Shown here piece by piece: positions 25,282-63,283 of a stretch of DNA of 64,000 nucleotides. Made by a program: the position numbers and the translations under genes. Positions within the stretch are counted from its first letter, which is position 1, and every line of letters begins with the position of its first letter. This stretch comes from Mesostigma viride. Lineage: Eukaryota; Streptophyta; Mesostigmatophyceae; Mesostigmatales; Mesostigmataceae. The stretch covers positions 186,001 through 250,000 of the forward strand of contig RPFO01000366.1 in assembly GCA_009746045.1 (NCBI GenBank), given 5' to 3'. The notes beneath the pieces are model-generated. The model was not told the origin of the DNA. It saw only the letters and a list, made by a program, of their open reading frames with translations, and ran no database searches.

Positions 25282-26404
25282 TCAACAGGAAAGTATGCAG
25301 CCGGGCGCACACACCTTGAAGAACACCCTACCCCGCAGCAGCGCCTGTGGGACGGGGCCGTAGTCCCTCGAGTCGCGCGAGTTGCGCACGTTGTCACCCT
25401 GCAGCCAGAGGTGGCCCTTGGGCACCTGCAAGGGACGTGCCGGAGGGCAGGCAGGGGAGGGAGATGACAGGGGGCGCGCGCGCTATCTTAGGAAACAAGG
25501 TAAGCCTTGAATGATATGTTATAGTATTAAGTGAGACGAATATGGTAATAAGTAAACCTGATGAATAGGATGGTAACAGGTAACCTTGGATAGCAAAGTA
25601 GTCCATGATGGGTAGCATCATTAACCTACGTCTCATCATGTGCACTTGTATTGCCAACGTGCCATGCAAGGGTGCGCGGCCCATCGTTGTGGAAGAGCAA
25701 TAGGTCCCACTGCATCCCAAGTTGTGGTACACAATCATGAAATATTTAGTCAGCACATGCCCTCAGCAGTCTATGCTGATAGCCTTCCCGTCTACTGCGA
25801 ATCTCCCTGTATGTGTCTACCTGTATGCGAGTCTCCACCGTTTGCGCTCTCTGCTAACCCGCACGCTCCTCCTACCCCCGCGGCCTTCTTTCAGACCTGG
25901 ATGTATCCTCTACCCTGGATTGATTGACTGACCCATTTCCTACCCCTATTATATGCATCTCCTGCGTTGACATGCCCAAACAAGGCATCCCTACTGGCCA
26001 TTTCTGCATCGATATGCCCAAACAAGGCATTGGCTCCTTTGCTCCAGTATGCCCCAAACAGCCCACCCCGGCTGTGCTTCTCCTTGACCCCGTACACACC
26101 CTGCAGCCTATCTGTGTCCTTCAACCCACCCTCATGGCCTTCATCTACTCCTGATAGTACTCATCTACCATGCCCTCACCCGGATATGCTTCTCCTTGGC
26201 ACCGTACGCGTCCTGCGGCCAGTAGGTCACATAGTCCCCCTCCACGCCGCACACGCGCTTTATGACTGTCTGGCGGGGGTCGAGGGGGGACTGGGCCACC
26301 ACCACGTCTCCCCGCTGCACGTGGCCCAGGGACTGCGTCACGTGCTCCTTGAGGACGATGTCGCCCACGGGGTTGAACTGAGGAAACATGCTAGGGCCGT
26401 GGCA
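25282..26404 (-). CDS. IMP1: Mitochondrial inner membrane protease subunit 1 (S26 signal peptidase), C-terminal exons
   Basis: Two exons join in phase 0: 26404-26180 and 25425-25282 (TGA at 25282-25284). The acceptor of the first is ATCGCAG|TGC; its donor is ATCCGG|GTGAGG; the second acceptor is CTTGCAG. The 122 encoded residues start [10 protein letters not shown], the catalytic serine box, followed by [10 protein letters not shown], the lysine region [11 protein letters not shown], then [20 protein letters not shown] and [18 protein letters not shown]. The Ser/Lys dyad and the GDN-SRDSR-YGPV block are those of S26 peptidases; the short length and sequence fit IMP1 rather than IMP2. This enzyme cleaves sorting signals of proteins facing the intermembrane space. 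The N-terminal exon (about 35-40 residues with the membrane anchor) was not found upstream. Confidence 0.88.
26070..26122 (-). repeat. Copy of the IMP1 exon 3' end within the intron
   Basis: The plus-strand stretch GCTTCTCCTTGACCCCGTAC followed by ACACCCTGCAGCC parallels GCTTCTCCTTGGCACCGTAC / GCGTCCTGCGGCC of the exon at 26187-26222. Translated, [10 protein letters not shown] mirrors [10 protein letters not shown]. It lies about 110 bp downstream of the exon on the transcript. Confidence 0.75.
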
Positions 26405-26457
26405 CTGCGATGCGGAATAGTTCAAAGGCAAGACAACACAATACCATTACTGGGGAT

Positions 26458-26705
26458 TGGCCACGGGGTCTAACTGGGGGTACATGCTGGGGCCGTCGGC
26501 TGTGGCACCGCGGTGTGGTGCATTACGGAGCAATACAGCGCAGTGTCGAGAAGGGGGGTGAAGGGCCAAGAAAAGAAGAGGTATGATGCTTTGAGCACGA
26601 TGCCGCCCACCGGGCTGAATGGGTACGATAAAGCTCTTAGGGCAAGATCATGTAAATAGGGGAGAAACTGGACTGGGGGACGTGCTTGGCCACTGGCTGC
26701 GATGG
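26458..26705 (-). repeat. Copies of the IMP1 exon 5' end and acceptor upstream
   Basis: 26458-26512 repeats the exon start: GGCCCCAGCATGTACCCCCA on the minus strand versus GGCCCTAGCATGTTTCCTCA. 26585-26640 encodes FSPVGGIVLKAS, resembling [13 protein letters not shown] third, weaker copy is near 26655-26705 (TCGCAGCCAGTGGCCAAGCA). They sit upstream of the real acceptor at 26405-26406. Confidence 0.7.
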
Positions 26706-26764
26706 ACAAGGGAAGGGGAGATGGGGGCCGAAGGGGCTACAACCGAAGGGAACCTCCCTCATAG

Positions 26765-28432
26765 TTGCGCATTGAACGATTTCCTACCCAGGAAGTGACG
26801 TGTGATATTGTGAATGAGAAATCATTCCCTACAGCGGGCGTTAGACGCGACAACTTCTACCAGACTTACCATGGTAACGCCGACGCAGCGAGTGCTCGTG
26901 AAATGCAGGAAGCAACCGAAATACATTACGACAGCCGCTCTTTCGGCGTACTCCCTGGCAACCGGTGACAGATTGCCCAGAAACTTGAACCACATGGCGG
27001 GAGCGGGTCGAATTTAGTTGTGCTATCAACGCAATTTCAATCGCAGTCCTGGCATAATGAATTTGGCTGTCTACCACGATTACCCGGCGGATGGCGACCC
27101 GCCATAACCACAGACGAACTGCCCTAGCTGTGATTCTGCAAATTTCAGCAAATGAGAATGACTGAGAAGGAGTGCAGCCAACGTTTTTACGGTGTGTAAC
27201 TGCAGTTAGGCCCTGCTAAGTGCCAACTACGACTTAGACCAGTGGACGAAGCAACACAAAACTTCCCGCACAATTGCCACAATTGTACGCGTTTTGACAA
27301 CGGAAAAGATCATAATCCGTATCAATTCGCCATCCTTGACCGTAACCCATCAGCATGCGCCAGTCGTTCGCTCATGAAAAAGTATCGCGTCAGGCTAATC
27401 GGCAGCCATGAAAACCCTCGATTTGCGTGCGGAACATATTATCTTACAATTTACATCGCGTCAGCCAATTGCCTAGTGAAGGGGCACTACATAATACCAG
27501 CGAACCTCACCCCCGCGGCCCTCTACGCTCTTCAGAAGTCTACAAAGTAGGTACATACGGACTACGGTAAGAGCTATTGCACTGTAAGTTAATTAGGCAG
27601 TTGGACCAGTTGGACTGGTCTAGCATGCGGCATGCCTTCAGATCAGGAGACCTACTCAGTCGCGAAAGGTACCTAAGGTCCCGACTTCGATTCCCGCCAC
27701 GCAAATAGCACGTGCAGCGCCAGCAGCGGGCAGCCCAGTGCAGGGCAAAGAAATGATTATGTGCTAGTAGTTAGGAAACGGATTACTCTCCGAGTCCAGA
27801 TAAAAAATATATATACAATAATTGCGTGTTATAGCGGAAGCGGGCGAAATGGGAGCTGATCAAAATCAATATCTAATGAGTTTACATGGCGGATTGCAAG
27901 GGCCTTGTCGCAATCTAGTATGGGGGGTTACCGGTTTCAGTTGTTGAGCTTCCCTGCCTCATGCACGGCCACAAGGTTGGGTAATTTGCGCGGAAATGCT
28001 GGACGCTGTCTCTGCTGCATCCTAAGGAAAACATACTAGGGAAAGGATTACGGTGAAGCAATTCCGTTAATTTGCTTCTCTTTGCGTTCCTCATCTCATC
28101 TATCTACCTGAGGACGAACGTTGAGCCCATAAATTCCCTCGGCATGTCTTGGGAATGCACTTGGGAAAAGACCCCTGCTGTCCTGCAATGAGGGTGCTGA
28201 CACGTTGCGGAGGAGACGATAGTTGAAATCATTCTTCGATTGCAAGCCGCTAATACCGTAGCAATCCGGAATTGGGGCTGCTCGACCAGGATTTCCCTGG
28301 TACATCTTTCCAAATTTTCACAATTATTATCCTTTGCAGTTCATTACAGTACAGGCCTTATTCTGTGGATTATCAGTAGATAAGGGTAAGAGTTTCCACT
28401 CCTTTAATCAATCCTAATTACTAGTAGCAGCC
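26765..28432. other. Spacer between IMP1 and the Kelch gene
   Basis: No exon could be supported. The missing N-terminal exon of IMP1 and both promoters should lie here. Only a tRNA-like stretch at 27604-27710 stands out. Confidence 0.4.
27604..27710 (+). other. tRNA-like (A box/B box) sequence, possible SINE or decayed tRNA-Leu
   Basis: TGGTCTAGCATGCGGCATGC resembles an A box and, about 70 bp on, ACTTCGATTCCCGCCACGC resembles a B box with T-arm. An anticodon-like TTCAGAT lies between, and the extra length would suit a long-variable-arm tRNA. The acceptor stem does not close, so I do not call a functional tRNA. Confidence 0.35.
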
Positions 28433-56050
<27,618 letters not shown>

Positions 56051-56095
56051 GTGTGTACCTGCATTTGTCGATTTGCTTCTGTTTCGTTGTATTGT

Positions 56096-56335
56096 TACCA
56101 ACTTGTGTTGTTATCAACTTGGGTTGTTATCAACTTGGGTTGTTATCAACTTGGGTTGTTACCAACTTGGGTTGTTATCAACTTGGGTTGTTATCAACTT
56201 GGGGTGTTATCAACTTGGGTTGTTATCAACTTGGGTTGTCATCAACTTGTGTTGTTATCAACTTGTGTTGTTATCAACTTGGGTTGTTATCAATTTGTGT
56301 TGTTATCAACTTGTGTTGTTATCAACTTGTGTTTG
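56096..56335. repeat. 18-bp TTGTTATCAACTTGGGTT repeat
   Basis: About 13 units follow the exon 21 donor region. They are open in all frames. Confidence 0.97.
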
Positions 56336-56785
56336 GTCATGTGTGTCATCATGTGTGTTGTCATGTGTTTGGTCGTGTGTGTCGTCATGTGTGTTGTCAT
56401 TTGTTTCGTCATGTGTGTTGTCATGTGTGTTGTCATGTATTTCGTCATTTGTTTCGTCATGTGTTTCGTCATGTGCGTTATCATGTGTGTTGGCATGTGC
56501 GTTATCATGTGTGTTGGCATGTGTGTTGTCATGTGTGTTATCATGTGTGTTGTCATGTGTGTTGGCATGTGCGTTATCATGTGTGTTGGAATGTGTGTTG
56601 GCATGTGTGTTGGCATGTGTGTTGTCATGTGGTATATCATGTGTGTTGTCATGTGTGTTGGCATGTGCGTTATCATGTGTGTTGGCATGTGTGTTGGCAT
56701 GTGTGTTGGCATGTGTGTTGGCATGTGTGTTGGCATGTGTGTTGTCATGTGGGCTGTCATGTGTGTTGTCATGTACGTTGTTATG
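56336..56785. repeat. 12-bp ATGTGTGTTGTC array with variants
   Basis: About 37 units of ATGTGTGTTG(T/G)C, ATGTGCGTTATC and ATGTGTTTCGTC, with higher-order order (TATCATGTGTGTTGGCATGT blocks) near 56480-56700. Confidence 0.95.
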
Positions 56786-57283
56786 TTTCTATCGTCGTTT
56801 CTATCGTCGCGCCGACGACCAACACTCATCAGCGTACTGCTCGATTCGACACACATAGTCGTCATGTCCGCGTTTTTCTATTATCGGATCATCATCAGTT
56901 TGTCGTGTTGACCGGCAGGTCCGCGTGTCTAGTCAAGTGCTTGCGCGTCTGACCAAGTACTTTCCATGTCCATGCTCTCCCTACACAATACAGTTTTGAC
57001 ACGTGGGTTATGCTGATGTTATAATCATCAGATTGTTACACGGACGGATGATAGACGGGTGGTTGTTATGATCATCAGAACTTTGTCAGATCTAGACATG
57101 TCCTTTGGGATGCATTCATAGCTCACAAGTGTCAGATGCTCGGTGGGCAAATATCAAATACTATTGAAGCCTGTTGACCTACCCAGAGTGAACTCTCTGG
57201 CCTTTGGTTTTGCTCCTCTTGGAAGCAAAGTGTAAAAGGCCGAAACACAGGATGCTTTTGTTAAGCTAACAGTTTCGCCCGAC

Positions 57284-57778
57284 ATGCCATCGTGTCGGGC
57301 ATACTCAGGTATCCTTCCAGACATCATGTTCGCTATTTGTATCCTTGTGTTGTCTTATCCCAGCCTACAATATGGGCTGGCAGTTGTGTCCAGCGCACTC
57401 CTAAAGTCCATAAGCACCATACGTTTGATAGTGCCTTGCGGCACCAAACGGCAAGCAAATCATCTGGGAAAAGTACACACCGAAAGTGTTATTCGTAACA
57501 AGTGCACTTGTGCCTTTTTGCTTTTGCACACGTCTATTCGTCATCTGGACCATCGCTTCCGTAAATGCAAATTGAGTTGCTCTCTTTACCGGCCGGCAGC
57601 TTGGAATGCATGCGAACACATAGCAGCTATGAAGGACCCCGGGGTGGGGGTGGGGGGGGCGAGTTTTTCTGGCAAGATTTTGTTGCAAGGAATGACTGGC
57701 ATACCTTTGCGTGGACATGTATGCATGTTTTTTCTTGTACATCGCAGCCATGGCAGTCTCAAGCACAGAACTTGGTGA
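57284..57778 (+). CDS. Unrecognised open frame, doubtful
   Basis: 164 codons on the plus strand and an overlapping 121-codon frame on the minus strand (57401-57766). No motif, domain or splice context supports either. The plus frame has a hydrophobic N-terminal third (IMFAICILVLSYPSLQYGLA). Probably non-coding. Confidence 0.12.
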   Translation: MPSCRAYSGILPDIMFAICILVLSYPSLQYGLAVVSSALLKSISTIRLIVPCGTKRQANHLGKVHTESVIRNKCTCAFLLLHTSIRHLDHRFRKCKLSCSLYRPAAWNACEHIAAMKDPGVGVGGASFSGKILLQGMTGIPLRGHVCMFFLVHRSHGSLKHRTW

Positions 57779-58191
57779 CTGTGAAGAGTCTACTCCGCAT
57801 GGCTAACATATTAGGAGAGCGACCGCAGCAGCGGTGCCATGGGATATCTTGGTTGCTAAGGAACACATGCACTGATCACGAAATGTAGTTTTTAGCTAAA
57901 CTGTCTAGGTCGTTGAGTCTGAATGTTAGCCAGCCATCATCTTCCAATAACTTAACTTTAGTTTGTGTTACTGTGTCATGTGAGCATGCATACTCGATGA
58001 CATGGGCGGTGGGGGTGCCTATCTAGCTTCTAGTTACATGCAGGGTGGCTCCAGCCACCGGTGGCCCGAACCGGTATGTTTACTGGTCATATTTTGTCAC
58101 ACAGGTCCCCCACCAACTTGGAGGATGTATCCCTTCATAACCTCTGCCGTGTCTCTTTGTGAGTCATGGATCTGTCCCCAGATCACAGACA

Positions 58192-58400
58192 GTAAGTAAG
58201 TAAGAACTTGCGTGTCATGCGCATGGGCATGCCGTGGAGTGCTATGCTAATCTCATTAGAAAAATAATTACACTCAATTGTTACAAATATCGTCTGCATC
58301 CCATGTTCCCCTCCCACTGAGGACTTATGCTCACGTGACGCAGTCACGTGTCTATTAATTAATTAATTAATTAATTAATTAATTAATTAATCATGCCCCA
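58192..58400 (+). repeat. TAAGTAAG-CTTGCGTG repeat followed by a LINE 3' tail
   Basis: (GTAA)n, then CTTGCGTGTCATGCGCATGG, GCATGCCGTGGAGTGCTATG, CTAATCTCATTAGAAAAATA and ATATCGTCTGCAT. At about 58298 it joins CCCATGTTCCCCTCCCACTG and CTCACGTGACGCAGTCACGTG followed by (ATTA)n to 58392, the 3' end of a plus-strand LINE identical in layout to 9843-9900. Confidence 0.8.
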
Positions 58401-58454
58401 ACCATAGATAGATCACAGACAACCCGGGTGGCTCCCCGGGCTACAAACGGTAAG

Positions 58455-58600
58455 TAAGTACATGCGTGTCATGAGCATGGGCGTGCCACGGAACGAACGA
58501 AACGAACGAACGGGCGTGCCACGGAGTACAATGCTAATTTCATTAGAAAAAAATTAAACGAAAGTTAAAAATATCGTCTGCATATCATTATTTATTTATT
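58455..58600 (+). repeat. Second CTTGCGTG-type copy with (TTTA)n
   Basis: GGTAAGTAAGTACATGCGTG through AATGCTAATTTCATTAGAAA and AAATATCGTCTGCATATCAT, interrupted by a CGAACGAA duplication near 58493. Confidence 0.75.
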
Positions 58601-59880
58601 TATTTATTTATTTTATTTACACACAACCGCGTCACGTGATCAGAAGTCCTCAGGGAATGATGAATATGGGATGGTGTGGATGGATGTAGCTTTATCTAGT
58701 TCCTAGTTACAGGTTTGCGGGCACCACGGCCTGAATCGCTATGCATGCCAAACTTGGCCGTCACACGCGGAGGCCCCACCGACTGGGGGCTGGTGTCCTT
58801 CATTAAACTGTCTGCCACCTATCTATTACGCGTCATCTGCCTCCCGCCATATTACAGACATGCAAACCAGGGGGGTTCCCGGGCATGAGCCCGGCCGCCC
58901 CGATCGAGGGTATAGCACATGTCCATGCCTAGCCGATCGCGGAAAGTCCACAAAGGGCAGCCCGGCCCGGGCGCGCATAGCCTGGGGCATGCCACGTGAG
59001 CTGGACAAAACGCCATGGGCTGTGCGGGCGTGGTGCCATCTAGCTAGTCTGTCTGAGGTATCTACCTGATCTGTGCGGGCCAGGTGCCCGGCCAGGACCA
59101 GGCGCCTGTGCCTACTAAGAATGTGGGAAACATGCATATATGGTAAATCAGCGTACAAATCCTCATTGATAATCTGCAAACCAAAGGGAACATGAAGTGC
59201 CTTGCGCAGCATCTTGGTGACGGTGCCGTCGAGTCGTTTCTTCAGCTCCTGCGTCAGCGTCCACGTCTCGGCGCCGTAGGGCAGGATCGTCAGAATGACG
59301 ATGTTAATGAAGAGGTCACGCTTGACAATCCGGGGCAGGGCCGGGGATTGCGCTCCACCAGCGACAGTGCTGTGGAGCTGGCCCCATGCCATGCCGATCC
59401 GTGTCGTCAGGTCGTCCTCGCAGTCGGGAAGACAACTGCCGCGCAGCTTGAAGTGGCCTGAAGCAGGGAAGTTTACCTTGGTGTCGTCTAAGAGGCGGAG
59501 CTCAGGCGGGGGGACAGCCAGGCCAAGGGCCGGCCATGGCCTCCGCTTTGGGGCGAATTTCTAGACCGATGTCCAGCACGAGTCTGGAGCGCCAGGCGCA
59601 GTCGGCCAGCCAGAGTTGGGCAGGCGCCAGCCTTGTTAATGAGTGTGCCTGTCGTCGGCATAGATGAGGACGTCAGCGAGAAAATTCTGCTGGTTCATCG
59701 GCCCCCCCTCCCCAGGCTCATTTGTCATCACTACGGGCCAGGTTTGCGGCCGGCAGCATGCTTAGCAAAGCCGGCACGTACCTGGCGCATTATTAGCATA
59801 ATCCACTACAATAATCAACTGGTACGTACGTACGGTGACAGGACGCAGCCTTGCCAGACGCCGGTCTGCACGGTGGGGCA
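58590..59880 (-). mobile_element. 5'-truncated LINE, third copy
   Basis: The minus strand carries the ORF2 C-terminal half, the 3' hairpin half CGCGTCACGTGATC (58628) and a (TAAA)n tail at 58590-58618. The 5' end at about 59850-59880 contains PTVQTGVWQGCVLSP, an RT motif upstream of YADD, so it reaches further 5' than the other copies. Confidence 0.85.
58826..59392 (-). pseudogene. LINE ORF2 remnant
   Basis: Longest intact piece (188 codons): PALPRIVKRDLFINIVILTI, LPYGAETWTLTQELKKRLDG, MLRKALHVPFGLQIINEDLY and LAGHLARTDQVDTSDRLA. It aligns closely with 9939-10970 except for small indels (for example NIVI versus KVVI). The tail after TSDRL shifts frame. Upstream RT sequence to 59880 is in other frames. 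Confidence 0.8.
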
Positions 59881-60440
59881 TTAATTAATTAATTATTTAT
59901 TTATTTATTAGAATCGTGCTCCCATTGGGGAGTCACGGAGTATTAACCCCGATGGATGGATGGATGGGTGCAAACAGTCCTACCGGTCTAATCTATCTAC
60001 AACAGCTATCTACATCTATTCTAAATCTATCAACTCAAGCCACATGCAAACATCAGCTCTACCCTAGGGGACCTGTCTGGCGTGCTTCCCGTATGTTTGC
60101 ACACCGTGTGCGCGGCGCGGCGCGGGCGCTTCCCCACGCAGGGGGGGGGCTCGTTGTCCTCTATGACCTGGGCCCACTTGGCCTTGTCCATCATCTTTTT
60201 CCAAATCACGGATCGAGAGGCCTATAGGCCCCCCATGTCCTCTACTAGCTGTTCTTTGAAGGTGCGGGCCTTGTGGCGTCTAGCATCACGGGGCCCGGCC
60301 CACGTCAGGAGGTGCCGGCCAGGCTGAGCTGGGCGCAGCCTCCCGCAGGGGGGCCACGTGAGGTGTCTGTACCTGGTTGGTGCGAGCTAGTGCCAGTGGG
60401 GCATGGTGGGGTAATGCCGTCGTGCATGAGCACGCACGGG
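59881..60440 (-). mobile_element. Second LINE lineage, 3' fragment
   Basis: Minus strand: ORF2 C-terminal remnant (KKMMDKAKWAQVIEDNE near 60150-60200), a (CATC)4 spacer, GACTCCCCAATGGGAGCACG and (TAAA)/(TTAA)n at 59881-59912. The tail matches the insertion at 12231-12290. Its neighbour on the left is the truncated end of the other LINE. Confidence 0.65.
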
Positions 60441-60539
60441 ATTCTCCCGATTTCTGGCCTGCGCTGGTTGTCTCCTTAAGATAGTGGCCGCAATGCGGCC
60501 CCCCTAGCAGCCAGCCCACCTTTCCTCACATTGGAAAGT

Positions 60540-60850
60540 TGCGAGCTGCAAAAAGGCCTCCCTACGTTCACCACACCTGGCACTCTAAGTACGGTGTGAA
60601 AATGAAAAACAAAGCACATGTCTCGAGGCGCCGCGCCCCCCTCAATCAAGGGCGGGCACGGTTGCCAGTAGGCACTGGTACCGGCGCAACGCCGGTCCCA
60701 GGCTTCTCTCTAGTCCTATGTAACAACAGGCACCTTACATGGTGTAGGTGACGTACGGCAGAGCTGCGCTACAGACGGCAGATCGGCCCCCTTTGAACAC
60801 AGAACATAACTATAAAATGAGCAGATAGCTCTTGAAAAAGCTATTATGAT
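60540..60850 (+). repeat. Dispersed repeat shared with 62551-62915
   Basis: Shared blocks: AGGCCTCCCTACGT near the start, then TAC(G/C)GCAG(A/G)...TCGG(C/T)CCCCTTTGA and a TATAAAA-type end. Element class unknown. The unrelated stretch GGATTCTCCCGATTTCTGGC + CTGCGCTGGTTGTCTCC, dispersed repeat copy 5, lies just upstream at 60440-60477. Confidence 0.55.
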
Positions 60851-61039
60851 AGCTAGCTCGGCCATCCACCCCATCCCATATCCATCCCGCTGAGGAGCCC
60901 ATTAGTGGAGGCCAGACAGGCCATAGTGATTTGGGCCGTGGTGCCCACAACCGTGTAACTAGCTAGAAGCTATGATAGCTAGCTCGGCCATCCACCCCAA
61001 GTTGAGAATGACTTTGGAATGGTTTGGTTGCAATGGCTG

Positions 61040-61175
61040 CGACTCCTTAAGTAAGTAAGTAAGTACTTGCGTGTCATGCGCAAAGGCATGCCACGGAGTA
61101 CTATGCTAATCTCATTAGAAAAACAATTACACAAAAGTTTAAACAAATATCGTCTGCATCATCCCCCAACCGTTA
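61040..61175 (+). repeat. CTTGCGTG dispersed repeat, best copy
   Basis: (TAAG)n, CTTGCGTGTCATGCGCAAAG, GCATGCCACGGAGTACTATG, CTAATCTCATTAGAAAAACA and ATATCGTCTGCATCATCCCC. This defines the family consensus of about 120 bp. Confidence 0.85.
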
Positions 61176-61179
61176 AGCA

Positions 61180-61620
61180 CTAGATGGGGATGTAATCCTC
61201 ATCCGAGCTGTCCTCTACTGTAATGGCAGACGAGGCGGTAGTGTAGCCGCTATCCTCAGGACCAATAACCTCCACGTACCTGCGGACTTCTACCCTGGCT
61301 AGCAACGGGCCGCGGGGCCCGTGGGGAGAAAACAGGAGCATACCCCTCAGGGAGGTGCTTATCGCAGATGGCAGCCCATTTCTCCTTGTCAATCATGCGG
61401 GCGCGGAGTACGGATAGTCCCAGAAGCCCTGCATCTTCAAGCAGTTGTGTCACATAGGTCCGGGTCGCGCCGCGCCGGTGCCCGGCGCGCGCAAGTTTGC
61501 CAGTGGGTTGCGATGGGACAAGGGGACCCTGCCATAGGAGGAGGTGTCTACCTGGTTGGCCCGTCTTAAGCCCCCCGGCAGGGCCCACATCGGTATTCAC
61601 CTGGTCGGTGCGGGCAAGAT
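61180..61620 (-). pseudogene. ORF2 C-terminal remnant of the second LINE lineage
   Basis: Minus-strand frame with KLARAGHRRGATRTYVTQLL, EDAGLLGLSVLRARMIDKEK and WAAICDKHLPEG. MIDKEKWAAI aligns with MMDKAKWAQV at 60.15 kb. No RT motifs remain. Confidence 0.55.
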
Positions 61621-61752
61621 GGCCGGCAAAGAGGAGGCGGCGGTGTCAGATGGTATGGGTGACATGCGTCTCCTGGTATGGGTGGATGCGACTCCTTCAT
61701 TGGCCGCTGTTTATTGCCTTAATTATACATTTACAGCGTCAACCTTCTAGAG

Positions 61753-62130
61753 ATGCCTAGAAACCTTATCCTGCAACGTCGTTACAAGTATGGCAATGCA
61801 GTATGCGTTGTGCACATGGAACCTTCTAGACACCAGACGCCCTGCCATGGTTATATCTTAACAACCCATGGCAAGACTGCAACCATTGTGGCAACCATTG
61901 TGCCCAGCGACATGAGTCTCGCCGGATTCATTGTCCGCATCCAGGTAATCAACATCACGTGCGGCAAACTGATATATTGCATAACAGAAAGACCGGGACA
62001 GAATAATGCATACGTTTATTTCAATGTGTCGTTCCGACAGTATTTTTCCGAGCCCTGCCCAGCATCATTCGTAATGCTTTACAACTCCCCATCCCAGATC
62101 CATCCCGCTGAGGAATGTATGCTCACGTGA
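61753..62130 (+). CDS. Unrecognised open frame ending in LINE tail
   Basis: 125 codons with protein-like composition (GNAVCVVHMEPSRHQTPC, TIVPSDMSLAGFIVRIQV, YVYFNVSFRQYFSEPCPA). Its last 20 codons run into the LINE 3' signature CCATCCCGCTGAGGAATGTA-TGCTCACGTGACGCAG, so it is either element-derived or a chance frame. Confidence 0.2.
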   Translation: MPRNLILQRRYKYGNAVCVVHMEPSRHQTPCHGYILTTHGKTATIVATIVPSDMSLAGFIVRIQVINITCGKLIYCITERPGQNNAYVYFNVSFRQYFSEPCPASFVMLYNSPSQIHPAEECMLT

Positions 62131-62369
62131 CGCAGTCTACGTGAAAACAGGTACACGTCTTGTTTTTGGTCCATTGGAGTTCCTTCCCACCAGGAGAAAC
62201 ATTTATTTTACATTAATTTTTGTGTGCTAGGCTTTATACTTATACAGCCTATGCCACACCTTCAATTACTCAGTGCACATCATTATCAAGTTGGTTATTG
62301 TAGCACCATGCTGGGGGCCCAGCATACTCGAACACAAGGTTTTGCCCCTCTTAGCAGCCTACGTGGCCG

Positions 62370-62541
62370 GGTGGGTGGGTGGGTGGGTGGGTGGGTGCAT
62401 GGGTACGTGGGTGGGTGGGTGGGTGGGTGGGTGGGTGGGTGGGTGGGTGGGTGGGTGGGTGGGTGGGTGGGTGGGTGGGTGGGTGGGTGGGTGGGTGGGT
62501 GGGTGGGTGGGTGGGTGGGTGGGTGGGTGGGTGGGTGGGTG
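62370..62541. repeat. (GGGT)n array
   Basis: About 40 units with one early interruption (GCATGGGTACGT near 62397). The plus strand is G-quadruplex-prone. Confidence 0.98.
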
Positions 62542-62550
62542 CCAGGGTGG

Positions 62551-62915
62551 GAGCTGAAAAGAGGCCTCCCTACGTCCCCTACACCAGACTAGCCCGGTAC
62601 CACTCAGTACACTGACTATCATCATCCACATTGCGCCACGCATGAATGGCGGCTGGCGCAGGTACAAGGGTGTACTGACTGCCCATCACAGTTGCGCCAC
62701 GCCTGCATGGCGGCTGGCGCAGGTACAAGGTCTAGCGACGTATGTTAGAAGCTACCTAGGCCTGCACTTAGGAACCACAGTCAGCGTCGGCACAAAAAGG
62801 GCCGGCCGGTGCAGTACCATTGTTACAAGCGCTAGTCTTACGCTACCTACGGCAGGTCGGTCCCCTTTGAGCCCGTCCACGCGTCATATATAAAACTGAC
62901 TCGGGCCATGGCTGA
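62551..62915 (+). repeat. Dispersed repeat, second copy, with internal 60-bp duplication
   Basis: Counterpart of 60540-60850. Inside, GTTGCGCCACGC(C/A)TG(C/A)ATGG + CGGCTGGCGCAGGTACAAGG occurs at about 62631 and 62691. Confidence 0.65.
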
Positions 62916-63167
62916 CATCATGCTAGTCCGCCGTACGCGGGCTGACGGATTTTGCGGTGCAGCAGGGCTATTAGGTTCCTCCCGTTAGGAGTTTCCACCA
63001 TTGGTCTTATCGTAGTATAGAGCTTTGACATGGCTCTGTATATAGGTTTATAGCTGGGCGTTTGCTTTGGTTTGCATGAGTGATTTCACTCCGCTGTAAG
63101 TAATTATATTTATATAAAATGAGCGAAGCTCGGCAACTCTACTGGGTTTGCCACGTGTCAGATTACT

Positions 63168-63217
63168 GCAACGCGATACATCGCATTCTAACCCTACAAC
63201 GCGATGTATCGCGTTGT
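63168..63217. repeat. Twin palindromes
   Basis: TACAACGCGAT-GT-ATCGCGTTGTA (63194-63217) is a perfect 11-bp inverted repeat; CAACGCGATACATCGCATT (63169) is a near copy. Confidence 0.9.
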
Positions 63218-63283
63218 AAGAAAACACGGGTTATTGCAAGCTATAACAATAGAAGCGAGACAGATGCTCACTAGCTTTAGCCG

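Noticed and set aside
27604..27710. Functional tRNA-Leu gene
   Set aside because: A- and B-box-like motifs exist, but the acceptor stem and anticodon stem do not pair convincingly.
56051..56911. Frame with [13 protein letters not shown] repeats
   Set aside because: Translation of 18-bp and 12-bp arrays downstream of exon 21.
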